Shown here in pieces: positions 5,876-13,769 of a DNA stretch of 20,068 nucleotides (its first letter is position 1; every line of letters starts with the position of its first letter). A program made the position numbers and the translations under genes. A model generated the notes under the pieces. The model was not told where the DNA came from and did not search any database. It worked only from the letters and a program-made list of their open reading frames with translations. This DNA comes from a virus. The DNA is taken from positions 1-20,068 of the IMG/VR virus record IMGVR_UViG_3300034418_000397, one strand, 5' to 3'.

Positions 5876-7774
5876 ATGCCATTAGTACCACTCGAAATAC
5901 AACCAGGTGTTTATCGCAACGGCACTGAGTATCAGGCAAAGGGCAGGTGGTATGACACTAACCTTGTCCGCTGGAGAGAAGGTAAGTTAGAGCCGATTGG
6001 TGGGTGGACTAAATACTCAGACACTCAACTTACTGGTATATGCCGAGGCATCCTCACATGGCGAGCTAACGATGCAACTCGTTGGTTAGCACTCGGCACA
6101 GAGACTAATCTGTACTCTGCACAAGGCGGAACGCTGTACGACATCACTCCAGCTAACTTCACTGACGGGAAGGCGAGTTCAGTCCCTGGTTACGGTTATG
6201 GCGCAGGAGCGTATGGTGATGCGAACTACGGTGACGCTCGCTCAACATCACTCCTTATTGAATTAACAACATGGTCAATGGATAACTGGGGCGAGTATTT
6301 GGTTGCTTGTTCTAGCACTGATGGACGAGTCGTTGAGTATCAATTAGGCGTGACCGGCGGCAGTAATTTGGTCACAAACGGGACTTTTGATGCCGACTCT
6401 GATTGGACAAAGGGTACAGGATGGGCAATTGCTTCTGGTGTTGCGTCATGGACTGGAACCACTGCGGCTAACTTAGAGCAAACGATTACTGGTTTGACAG
6501 ACACCAAGACCTATGAAGTCTTGATCACTCTGATCGATCCAGACAACGATGCGGATGCGACTACGATCCCTAGCGCAAAGATCAAGGTGACCGGCTCTAC
6601 ATCAACCACAGAGCTAATGGACAAGACGCTGACTGTCGGAGCCAACGTGTTCCGGTTCGTTACTGACGATACATCTGTGGATATTGATATCTACCCATCG
6701 TCTGACTCTGAGCCTAACTTTGACGTTGACGCTGTGAGCATCTTATTGGTTCCTGCGGCAGAGGTCATTGCTAACGCGCCAGTGAATAATGTAGGCGTGA
6801 TCGTGACAAACGAGCGTTATCTCGTGTGCCTGGGTGCTGGCGGTAACAAGCGCAAGGTCCAATGGTCTACGCAGGAAGACAACACAGTCTGGACACCTGC
6901 GGCTACGAATACTGCTGGTGACCTAGAGTTAGAAACCTCTGGACGTATCCGGTGCGCTCGCAAGGTAGGCAACGACATTCTAATCTGGACAGACACAGAC
7001 GTACACTTGATGCGTTACGTTGGACCTCCATTCGTTTATGGCATTGAGCGTGTCGCGACTGGTGCTGGTATTGTTGGCCCTAACGCTGTCGCTGTGGCAG
7101 GTAACACTGCGATCTGGCTGAGCGAATCAGGGTTCTGGACCTACGATGGTTCTGTAAGGCCGCTTCAGTGTGACGCATTGTTAGAGGTCACAGATAGTAT
7201 GAATCGCCAACAGCAGGCTAAGACCTTTGGCGGCCACAACTCTGAGTTTGGTGAGTTCTGGTTCTTCTATCCATCAACCGACACGCCAGAAGATACCGGC
7301 GAGAACGACAAGTACATCGCGTACAACTATCGTCTAAGCCACTGGATGATCGGGTCACTCAGCAGAACTGCATGGGAGGACCAAGGGACATACAACAATC
7401 CATTCGGTGTTGGTGCTGATAGATACATCTACGAGCATGAGAACGGTTGGACTAATGATGGCACGACTCGTGTCGGTACAGTCTACGCTCAGTCTGGACC
7501 AGTAGAGATCGGGCAAGGTGATCGCTTTGCAGTGGTCAACAGGATCATCGCAGACGAGTACGCACAGTTACCTTCGGTGAAGGCGACTATCACCGCACAA
7601 AAGACACCACAGGACACTGGATCATCCTATGAATACACATTCGATCAGGTTGATGGCTATGTGGACACCAGGATCAATGCTCGACAGCTACAGGTTAAAC
7701 TAGAGGCTGTTGAGGACGATGGATTTAAGTTTGGCACACTCCGCATGGACGTAAGACAAGGTAGTCGCCGGTAG
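5876..7774 (+). CDS. Tail hub/nozzle-like structural protein with inserted carbohydrate-binding-like domain
   Basis: This is a large (632-residue) beta-rich virion protein. It starts LEIQPGVYRNGTEYQAKGRWYDTNLVRWREGKLEPIGGW (residues 6-44), typical of marine podovirus tail proteins that probably form the propeller-like tail nozzle or hub. Propeller-like segments continue at 52-92, 128-157 and 300-400 (NDILIWTDTDVHLMRY, SESGFWTYDG). The domain at about residues 161-296 looks inserted. It begins NLVTNGTFDADSDWTKGTGW, the opening pattern of galactose-binding/CBM-type beta sandwiches, and ends in FDVDAVSILLV. A Gly/Tyr-rich linker (GYGYGAGAYGDANYG, 105-119) precedes it. The inserted domain probably touches cell-surface sugar. 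The stop TAG shares one base with the GTG of the next gene. Confidence 0.7.
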   Translation: MPLVPLEIQPGVYRNGTEYQAKGRWYDTNLVRWREGKLEPIGGWTKYSDTQLTGICRGILTWRANDATRWLALGTETNLYSAQGGTLYDITPANFTDGKASSVPGYGYGAGAYGDANYGDARSTSLLIELTTWSMDNWGEYLVACSSTDGRVVEYQLGVTGGSNLVTNGTFDADSDWTKGTGWAIASGVASWTGTTAANLEQTITGLTDTKTYEVLITLIDPDNDADATTIPSAKIKVTGSTSTTELMDKTLTVGANVFRFVTDDTSVDIDIYPSSDSEPNFDVDAVSILLVPAAEVIANAPVNNVGVIVTNERYLVCLGAGGNKRKVQWSTQEDNTVWTPAATNTAGDLELETSGRIRCARKVGNDILIWTDTDVHLMRYVGPPFVYGIERVATGAGIVGPNAVAVAGNTAIWLSESGFWTYDGSVRPLQCDALLEVTDSMNRQQQAKTFGGHNSEFGEFWFFYPSTDTPEDTGENDKYIAYNYRLSHWMIGSLSRTAWEDQGTYNNPFGVGADRYIYEHENGWTNDGTTRVGTVYAQSGPVEIGQGDRFAVVNRIIADEYAQLPSVKATITAQKTPQDTGSSYEYTFDQVDGYVDTRINARQLQVKLEAVEDDGFKFGTLRMDVRQGSRR

Positions 7775-8142
7775 TGAGTGTAGAGGCCGAGCTAGATCGG
7801 TGCAGGCCGTGGATTGAGGCGGCACTAGAGTACGCAGGCGGGACGCACATCTATGAGGATATCGTCCAGTCTGTGATGGAAGGCAAGATGCAATTGTGGG
7901 CAGGAGAAAAGGGATGCGCTGTTACAGAAATCATCCAATACCCACGCAAAAAGGTCATCCATGTGTTTCTAGCGGGTGGAGATATGAGTCAAATCATTGA
8001 TTTTGAGGCATCTGCGCTAGAATTTGGTAGAATGAACGGGTGTACAACAATGACGCTTGCAGGGCGCAAGGGTTGGACAAAAGTTTTAGGCAACCACGGT
8101 TGGAAAGAATCGTTCGTTGTCATGAGCAAGGAGACTTCTTAA
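7774..8142 (+). CDS. GNAT-like small protein, probable internal virion protein
   Basis: This 122-residue protein begins at GTG (TAGTG junction with the tail hub-like gene). ALEYAGGTHIYEDIVQSVMEGKMQLW (residues 17-42) is followed by AVTEIIQYPRKKVIHVFLAGG and ends with MNGCTTMTLAGRKGWTKVLGNHGW (87-110). The arrangement of strands and the closing GRxGWxxxLxxxGW are those of compact GNAT-like phage proteins, some of which are annotated as internal virion protein A in podoviruses. A clear acetyl-CoA pyrophosphate loop (Q/RxxGxG/A) is not obvious, so catalysis is doubtful. It precedes the internal virion/ejection gene set, which supports a structural or assembly role. Confidence 0.65.
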   Translation: MSVEAELDRCRPWIEAALEYAGGTHIYEDIVQSVMEGKMQLWAGEKGCAVTEIIQYPRKKVIHVFLAGGDMSQIIDFEASALEFGRMNGCTTMTLAGRKGWTKVLGNHGWKESFVVMSKETS

Positions 8143-8910
8143 ATGAGCGGCGGTAAAGGCGGAAGCCAGTCAGCACAGGTTCAAATTCCACAGTGGGCGG
8201 AAGACGCGGCAAGACAAAACATCGCTCGCGCTCAGGCCGTTCAGAACATGCCGTATGCGCCGATTATGGGGCCGACTATGGCAGGGTTCACATCTGGACA
8301 AAAAGCCGGTATGGAGTCTCAGGCGGCACTTGCACAGCGCATGGGCATCATCCCACAAAGCTACGATGTTGCATCTGGTTACATGCCAGGTGAGATCGAT
8401 GTGGGCAATGGTCTGACAGCATACGCAAGCTATCCTGGAGCCAAAGAGCGAGTCCTTGCCGCCTTTGAAGAGAATCCAGCACTGCAACGCTCGTATGAAT
8501 CTCTGTACGCAAACGCTCCAACGTACCAAGAAATCAGAACTGCTGACTTAATGAGTCAATTACCAAGCAACACACTTGATGCATTGATGGCCTCTCAAGG
8601 CGGCGATGGCGATAACACACCTTCAGGCGGTGGGTTCACCGTGGGAGATATACAAGGTTTCGCGCAAAATGATCTAGGCGCTTTGGCGTTCTTACCAGGA
8701 AGTATTCTCGCGCAAAAAATAGCTCAAGATTACGTCAATAAGCAAGCAAAAGACCCAACTAGCGACTATTACAATATTAACCAAGGCATTGATGGTAATA
8801 CTTACACTACAAGCACAGGCGAAGAGCGTGATATTTCAGGCTTGAGCGCAGAAGCAAGATCAGGTTTATCGAAAACATCTTTCGATAGCGCTTATGGGTT
8901 TGGAGATTAG
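8143..8910 (+). CDS. Probable internal virion protein (255 residues)
   Basis: The N-terminus GGKGGSQSAQVQIPQWAEDAARQNIARAQAVQNMPYAPIMGPTMAGFTSGQKAGM (residues 3-58) is a module often seen in internal or ejection proteins of marine podoviruses. A middle part, PGAKERVLAAFEENPALQRSYESLYANAP (99-127), looks helical. The C-terminal 100 residues are polar and low in order (GGDGDNTPSGGGF and onwards). No membrane segment or catalytic motif is seen. The strong ribosome-binding site AAGGAG lies at 8129-8134. It is followed after 2 bases by the next gene and is probably co-translated with it. Function is inferred from position and the N-terminal module. Confidence 0.6.
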   Translation: MSGGKGGSQSAQVQIPQWAEDAARQNIARAQAVQNMPYAPIMGPTMAGFTSGQKAGMESQAALAQRMGIIPQSYDVASGYMPGEIDVGNGLTAYASYPGAKERVLAAFEENPALQRSYESLYANAPTYQEIRTADLMSQLPSNTLDALMASQGGDGDNTPSGGGFTVGDIQGFAQNDLGALAFLPGSILAQKIAQDYVNKQAKDPTSDYYNINQGIDGNTYTTSTGEERDISGLSAEARSGLSKTSFDSAYGFGD

Positions 8911-8912
8911 TA

Positions 8913-10025
8913 ATGGCAGTTTTAATCGGATCACAACCAGGTGCTACTTTCGCATTACCTCAGCGTGATACATTGAATTACGGCGCTCCTGCTCCAGTAG
9001 CTATCGGCCCTACACCAACAGATATTGCTATGAGCAGTGGGGTTACGCAGGGTACTACTATTGATACCCCTTATATTCCTACAGCAAATGACATTGGGTT
9101 GTACTTAAATGCGCGTCCAGATATCACTGATCAAGAAATCAGAGATGCTTTAGCGCAATATAACATCAGCCCTGAATTGGTTGCACAGGCGTCACAAGAT
9201 GCTCAATCAAGAATCGCATCTGCATCTGCACCTGTAGAGGACACGGCAGTGAGTGACCAATACTCTGCCGGAGGAAGACCTGCTCCTACAGCGGCTACAG
9301 AGCCAAAAAGCCTGTTCGATACTTCACTAGACTACATGAAGCGTAGCGCTGAAGGCACTGAGACGTTAGCTAGTTACACTCCAGAGACAGTTACAGCAGG
9401 AACACTACCTGGTGTAGATATCTCTCAATACATGGACCCATACACTCAACAGGTCATTGATACATCACTAGCAGATCTTGAGCGTCAGCGTTTAATCCAA
9501 CAGCAAGGTATCGGCGCACAGGCGCAGGCGGCAGGTGCGTTCGGCGGATCTCGCATGGGCATCCAAGAGGCAATGACCAATGAGGCGTTTGCTCGTCAAG
9601 CAGGTACATTGGCGGCAGGACTACGTTCAGCAGGATTTACTCAGGCGCAAAACCTCGCGCAAACAGATTTGGCTCGTCAGCTACAGGCTGATCAGTTAAA
9701 TCAAGCGGCAGGACTTTCTGGCGCTCAGTTCCAACTCGGTGCTTACAACCAACTTGGTGGCATGGGTCTAACTGGGTACAACCTAGCAAACCAACAGATG
9801 AACCAGTTCATGGCGAACGAGGCTATGAAGCAAGGCTTGCAAACTAACCTGTACGGTCAGCAAGTAGGTCAGGCTACAGGATTCTTTGGACAGCCAGTAC
9901 AAAGCCTACCGTATGTATCAGCGGCACTCGGAGCATCTCCAATGCCACAGACAACAACACAAAGCCGTTCGCCAGGTGCGTTTGATTACCTTACGTTAGG
10001 CGCGTACATGTTCCCATACAGGTAA
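8913..10025 (+). CDS. Probable internal virion protein (370 residues)
   Basis: Residues 61-93 (IGLYLNARPDITDQEIRDALAQYNISPELVAQA) form a small helical unit also seen in other phage internal proteins. Residues 163-330 hold a long Gln/Ala-rich helical region, starting PGVDISQYMDPYTQQVIDTSLADLERQR and passing through AQAAGAFGGSRMGI (205-217). The YMxPYTQQV and GAFGGSR signatures recur in internal core proteins of marine phages, where this helical protein is packaged and ejected with DNA. The C-terminus ends FDYLTLGAYMFPYR. No enzymatic motif is seen. The start has GGAG 8-11 bases upstream within the end of the previous gene. Confidence 0.65.
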   Translation: MAVLIGSQPGATFALPQRDTLNYGAPAPVAIGPTPTDIAMSSGVTQGTTIDTPYIPTANDIGLYLNARPDITDQEIRDALAQYNISPELVAQASQDAQSRIASASAPVEDTAVSDQYSAGGRPAPTAATEPKSLFDTSLDYMKRSAEGTETLASYTPETVTAGTLPGVDISQYMDPYTQQVIDTSLADLERQRLIQQQGIGAQAQAAGAFGGSRMGIQEAMTNEAFARQAGTLAAGLRSAGFTQAQNLAQTDLARQLQADQLNQAAGLSGAQFQLGAYNQLGGMGLTGYNLANQQMNQFMANEAMKQGLQTNLYGQQVGQATGFFGQPVQSLPYVSAALGASPMPQTTTQSRSPGAFDYLTLGAYMFPYR

Positions 10026-10037
10026 GCGGAGAAGACA

Positions 10038-11483
10038 ATGTTAAGACCACGCGGAATGGGGATCATGGATTTCATCGCTAAGACAGGCGCTGATCTCATC
10101 ACTCCTCCACAGGCAAGTCCAATAGTTCAAAATCAAAGTTATTTGAGCAGATCAATGGGCCGCCCACAGGTTGATATTTCAGCAACATTGCCAACAAAGA
10201 TGAACACAGCATACCCATCTGGGATGGTTGCTATGCAGGAAACAACCCCACAAGTTCAGGCAATGATGCGCGGACAAGCTCCAGAGCGCACTGCGACAGT
10301 AACACCTCCACAGGTAACAGCGGCTCGCCCACAGATGCTTGAGCCTAACCGCATGATAGGTGAGCGTGGACCTGTTGGATCTGGCGTAATGCAACCAGGT
10401 ATGGATCGCGAGAAGATGATCGCGGCGGCTAAGGTTGCAGAGGTTGAAGCCAAGAACCCAGAACTCAAAGCAGATCCATCATTCCAAGATCGAGTCAAAG
10501 GATTTTTTGGCGACAGAGAGAAGATGCTCGGACTCGCACTGGCGTTCAACTCGATGCGGTTAAATCCAGACACTGGACTTGCTACGATCATTGGCTCTGA
10601 ACTGAAGGACATCCGGGACACTCGCAGGATACAGGCGACAGCAAATCGTACAGCAGATGCTTTAGAGAAGTTCGATCCTAAGCTCGCGCAAGCAGTTAGA
10701 GAAGGAATGGACCCTAAAACTGCTATCGAGATGTATCAATCTCAGAGAAAAGGTGTTGTTGTCGGCAAGAAGATCGTCAACCCATACACATCACAAGTCA
10801 TTTATGACGGCACTGGTGAAGATGGAGAGCTTCCGGCGGCATATAGAACATTACAGTTGCGCGCTGAAGCGGCAGGACTAAAACCTGGAACCGAACCGTT
10901 CAATCAATTTATGATCAATGGCGGTCAACGCTCAGGATTGAGTATTAAGACAAATCCTGACGGCACATTTGAGATCACTGAAGGCGGTGCGACTGCAAGT
11001 AAGTTGACTGAAGGTCAGACAAACGCTTTGACATTCGGCGGACGTATGCAGTCATCTGGACAAATCTTGAATCAGGTTGAGTCGCAAGGGACAGACCTTT
11101 ATCAAAGTTTAGTGCAAAATATTCCAATTGCAGGTAACTATTTATTGAGTCCTGAATATCAGTCGTACTCACAGGCAAAACGCGATTTCATTAACGCTGT
11201 GTTGCGTAAGGAGTCAGGTGCGGCAATTGCGGCCAGTGAGTTTGATAACGCTGACAAACAATACTTCCCACAACCTGGGGACAGCGATCAAGTAATATCA
11301 CAAAAACGTGCTAATCGTGAATTGGCAACTAAATTGATGATGGCTGGCGTTCCTATCAAGGGATTAACAGAAGATCCAAAAGTGATCTTGCAAAATGTAG
11401 CTCAAGGTATTCAAAAGCCTGCTGGGGTATCTCAGCAAATCTGGGATGCAATGACTAATGAAGAAAGGCTTGCATTTAAGTAA
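10038..11483 (+). CDS. Probable DNA-ejection/internal virion protein (481 residues)
   Basis: Residues 1-115 are polar, proline-rich and probably unstructured. A helical centre follows (about 127-240, including FFGDREKMLGLALAFNSMRLNPDTGLATIIGSELKDIRD). The most telling part is near residues 383-425: AKRDFINAVLRKESGAAIAASEFDNADKQYFPQPGDS followed by VISQKRANRELATKLM. The LRKESGAAI-x-EF and YFPQPGD motifs are recurrent in podovirus and some siphovirus proteins delivered into the host at infection. It lies between two other internal proteins, with GGAG upstream of the ATG. No lytic transglycosylase or peptidase motif is visible. Confidence 0.65.
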   Translation: MLRPRGMGIMDFIAKTGADLITPPQASPIVQNQSYLSRSMGRPQVDISATLPTKMNTAYPSGMVAMQETTPQVQAMMRGQAPERTATVTPPQVTAARPQMLEPNRMIGERGPVGSGVMQPGMDREKMIAAAKVAEVEAKNPELKADPSFQDRVKGFFGDREKMLGLALAFNSMRLNPDTGLATIIGSELKDIRDTRRIQATANRTADALEKFDPKLAQAVREGMDPKTAIEMYQSQRKGVVVGKKIVNPYTSQVIYDGTGEDGELPAAYRTLQLRAEAAGLKPGTEPFNQFMINGGQRSGLSIKTNPDGTFEITEGGATASKLTEGQTNALTFGGRMQSSGQILNQVESQGTDLYQSLVQNIPIAGNYLLSPEYQSYSQAKRDFINAVLRKESGAAIAASEFDNADKQYFPQPGDSDQVISQKRANRELATKLMMAGVPIKGLTEDPKVILQNVAQGIQKPAGVSQQIWDAMTNEERLAFK

Positions 11484-11492
11484 GGAGCGGAA

Positions 11493-13769
11493 ATGACCCC
11501 GACACCACAACAACAGGCCGCTATTGATGCCGCAACAGCAAGGCTTGGCGGATCGGTAACAACTCCAGGTGGGCAAACATTCACTCCTGAACAAATGCGT
11601 ATCATGGAGCAAGTGCAGGAAAGGGTTAAGGCCAAGTCATATGATGTGGTTAAGACTCTTCCTGATGGCTCTCAAGTTTTGCAGTTCAGTGATGGAACAA
11701 TGCAAGTTCTCAACCAAGAGGCAGGACTTGCATCGAAAGACCCAGATATCGTCAACGCGGCAATGCGCGGCGAAAGCCCAGTAGAGGCATCAAGGCAGAA
11801 ACGCGCAGGAGAGATCCTTGCACAGCCTGGAGCGATGCGAGGCGCTAAAGGTGCAACTTTACTCAAGGGTCTTCCTTTTGCTGGATCGTACATGGATGAG
11901 TTCATTGGTCAGACACCTCGTGAAGAGGCGCAGATCAGAGGTCTACAATCGGCATTTGAAACACAGCGTCCAGGTGAGGCATTAGCAGGACAGGTTGCTG
12001 GCGGAGTTGCTGGTGGCTCGGTATTGGGCTTAGGTTCAACATTCGTTGGCGGGGCGCAGTTAATTGATAAAATCTCTCGCCTACCGAGAGCAGGAAAGTA
12101 TCTATCGTATCTTGGTCTTGGTGGCGCACTCGGCGGCAGTGAGGCCGCTATCTATGCGACTGGCGAAGACAAAGATCCAACAAAGGCTGGAATGATTGGC
12201 GGTGCTATTGGTGGTGCAGTTGCAACAGGTGTCCCCGCAATTGGCTCAACATTAGCCAAAGGGTACGCAAACCTCAAAACATTCTTAGGACGTAAAGACC
12301 TAACGAACATTGCATCGACTCTTGGTGTATCAAACGAAACTGCAAAAGTTATTCAGTCTGTTGTACAGCAGGGTGATGCTGATCTCGCTGATATGTTGGC
12401 GGCGATTGATCGCGCAGGCGAGCAGGGTATGATCGCTGATGCAGATATCGCTACTCAGGTGTTGCTTGATGCGGCGGCGGCTACAGAAGGTGGAGCGGCG
12501 GCCATTGTTCGTTCTGCTGTAGAAGGCAGAGCCAAGCAAGCAGGTCAGCAGTTAGAGACGACTCTTGGTGAAACCATTTCTCCGCGCCCAACTACTGCGG
12601 CAGGTGAAGCGGCTGATGTACAAGATATCGCCTCAGAGATTGCGGCTCAGACAAGACCACAAAGACAAGCGGCATACAACAAGGCATACAACACTCCAGT
12701 ACGTTATGACACAGACGCAGGTAGAGCGATTGAGTCTCTGATCGGACGCATTCCATCTGGAACTTTGCGTAAGGCGATCAGTGAAGCAAACGACACAATG
12801 CAAGTAGAGGGTGTTGGCACTAAACAGATTATGGCTGATATCGCTGATGATGGATCAGTAACATTTATCGAAATGCCAAACATGGTACAGCTAGACTATA
12901 TCAAGCGCTCTCTCGGAAAGATCGGCCAAGAAGTAGACAACCTCGGAAGACCAACATCTGAGGCAGGCCGCGCTCAGTCTCTATATCGTGAGTTAAGCAC
13001 AGCGCTTGGCATAGCGGTTCCAGCATACAAGGAAGCCGTGAAACTTGGCGGAGATAAGATAGGCCGAGATCAGGCGCTACAGATTGGCGAGAGCGCATTA
13101 AAAACAAATGTGACTCCTCGTCAGGTTGCTCGTGATCTTGCAGGTCTTGATGAGGGCCAAAAGTTATACGCTCGTGTTGGACTGCGTGACGCGATTGAGC
13201 GCACTATCGATAACGTAAAGGCAACCATTGCATCTCCTGATGTTGATGTGAAAGCACTGCAAAACATTTTGCGTGATCTTTCATCTAAGGCAAATCAGTC
13301 TAAGGTGAAGTACATAATCGGTAATGAGAACGCGGCTAAGTTGTTCAGAGAGTTAGAAAAAGCCAATGCGGCGCTCTCTCTACGGGCGGCTGTTGCAGTG
13401 AACTCAAAGACAGCGATTAGGCAGTCAATGAAAGAAAGCATTGAGGCTTTAACAGAGCCTGGTGCTTTACAAACTGCAATGCAGGGTGAGCCAATCACAG
13501 CAATTCAGCAAGTAGTTAAGGCAACCACTGGCGCTGGCACTGAGTACACAGAAGCTCAGAAGAGCCAGATCATGCGTGAGATTGCTCGTGCAATGACCCA
13601 GGCTCGTGGCGAGGCGGCAAAAGATCAGTTGAAAGTGATTTATAATGCTGTGAAAGAGAATCGTGCGACAGCCGAAGAAATGCAGAGGGCGGCAGATTTC
13701 TTAGTGAATAGTGTTACATTACCATCTGCAATGTTTGGAACAGCGGCGGCGACTAGGGATCAACAATGA
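11493..13769 (+). CDS. Large internal/ejection protein with glycine-zipper membrane segments
   Basis: This 758-residue protein has a beta-like N-terminal unit (about residues 45-76, DVVKTLPDGSQVLQFSDGTMQVL). Three Gly/Ala-rich hydrophobic segments follow at about 166-190, 204-221 and 233-258 (for example AGQVAGGVAGGSVLGLG and GMIGGAIGGAVATGV), which look like glycine-zipper membrane helices. The rest (about 270-758) is almost entirely helical and rich in Ala, Gln and charged residues. The whole suits a protein stored in the head and ejected to form a channel across the cell envelope, as T7 gp15/gp16 or P22 gp16/gp20 do, although no sequence kinship is claimed. No muramidase motif is seen. TAAGGAGCGGAA precedes the ATG. 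The end overlaps the portal start (ATGA). Confidence 0.65.
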   Translation: MTPTPQQQAAIDAATARLGGSVTTPGGQTFTPEQMRIMEQVQERVKAKSYDVVKTLPDGSQVLQFSDGTMQVLNQEAGLASKDPDIVNAAMRGESPVEASRQKRAGEILAQPGAMRGAKGATLLKGLPFAGSYMDEFIGQTPREEAQIRGLQSAFETQRPGEALAGQVAGGVAGGSVLGLGSTFVGGAQLIDKISRLPRAGKYLSYLGLGGALGGSEAAIYATGEDKDPTKAGMIGGAIGGAVATGVPAIGSTLAKGYANLKTFLGRKDLTNIASTLGVSNETAKVIQSVVQQGDADLADMLAAIDRAGEQGMIADADIATQVLLDAAAATEGGAAAIVRSAVEGRAKQAGQQLETTLGETISPRPTTAAGEAADVQDIASEIAAQTRPQRQAAYNKAYNTPVRYDTDAGRAIESLIGRIPSGTLRKAISEANDTMQVEGVGTKQIMADIADDGSVTFIEMPNMVQLDYIKRSLGKIGQEVDNLGRPTSEAGRAQSLYRELSTALGIAVPAYKEAVKLGGDKIGRDQALQIGESALKTNVTPRQVARDLAGLDEGQKLYARVGLRDAIERTIDNVKATIASPDVDVKALQNILRDLSSKANQSKVKYIIGNENAAKLFRELEKANAALSLRAAVAVNSKTAIRQSMKESIEALTEPGALQTAMQGEPITAIQQVVKATTGAGTEYTEAQKSQIMREIARAMTQARGEAAKDQLKVIYNAVKENRATAEEMQRAADFLVNSVTLPSAMFGTAAATRDQQ

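Noticed and set aside
11364-11635. Overlapping minus-strand frames rich in Cys and Leu
   Set aside because: They lie opposite the junction of two convincing internal virion genes and have no start context or family pattern.
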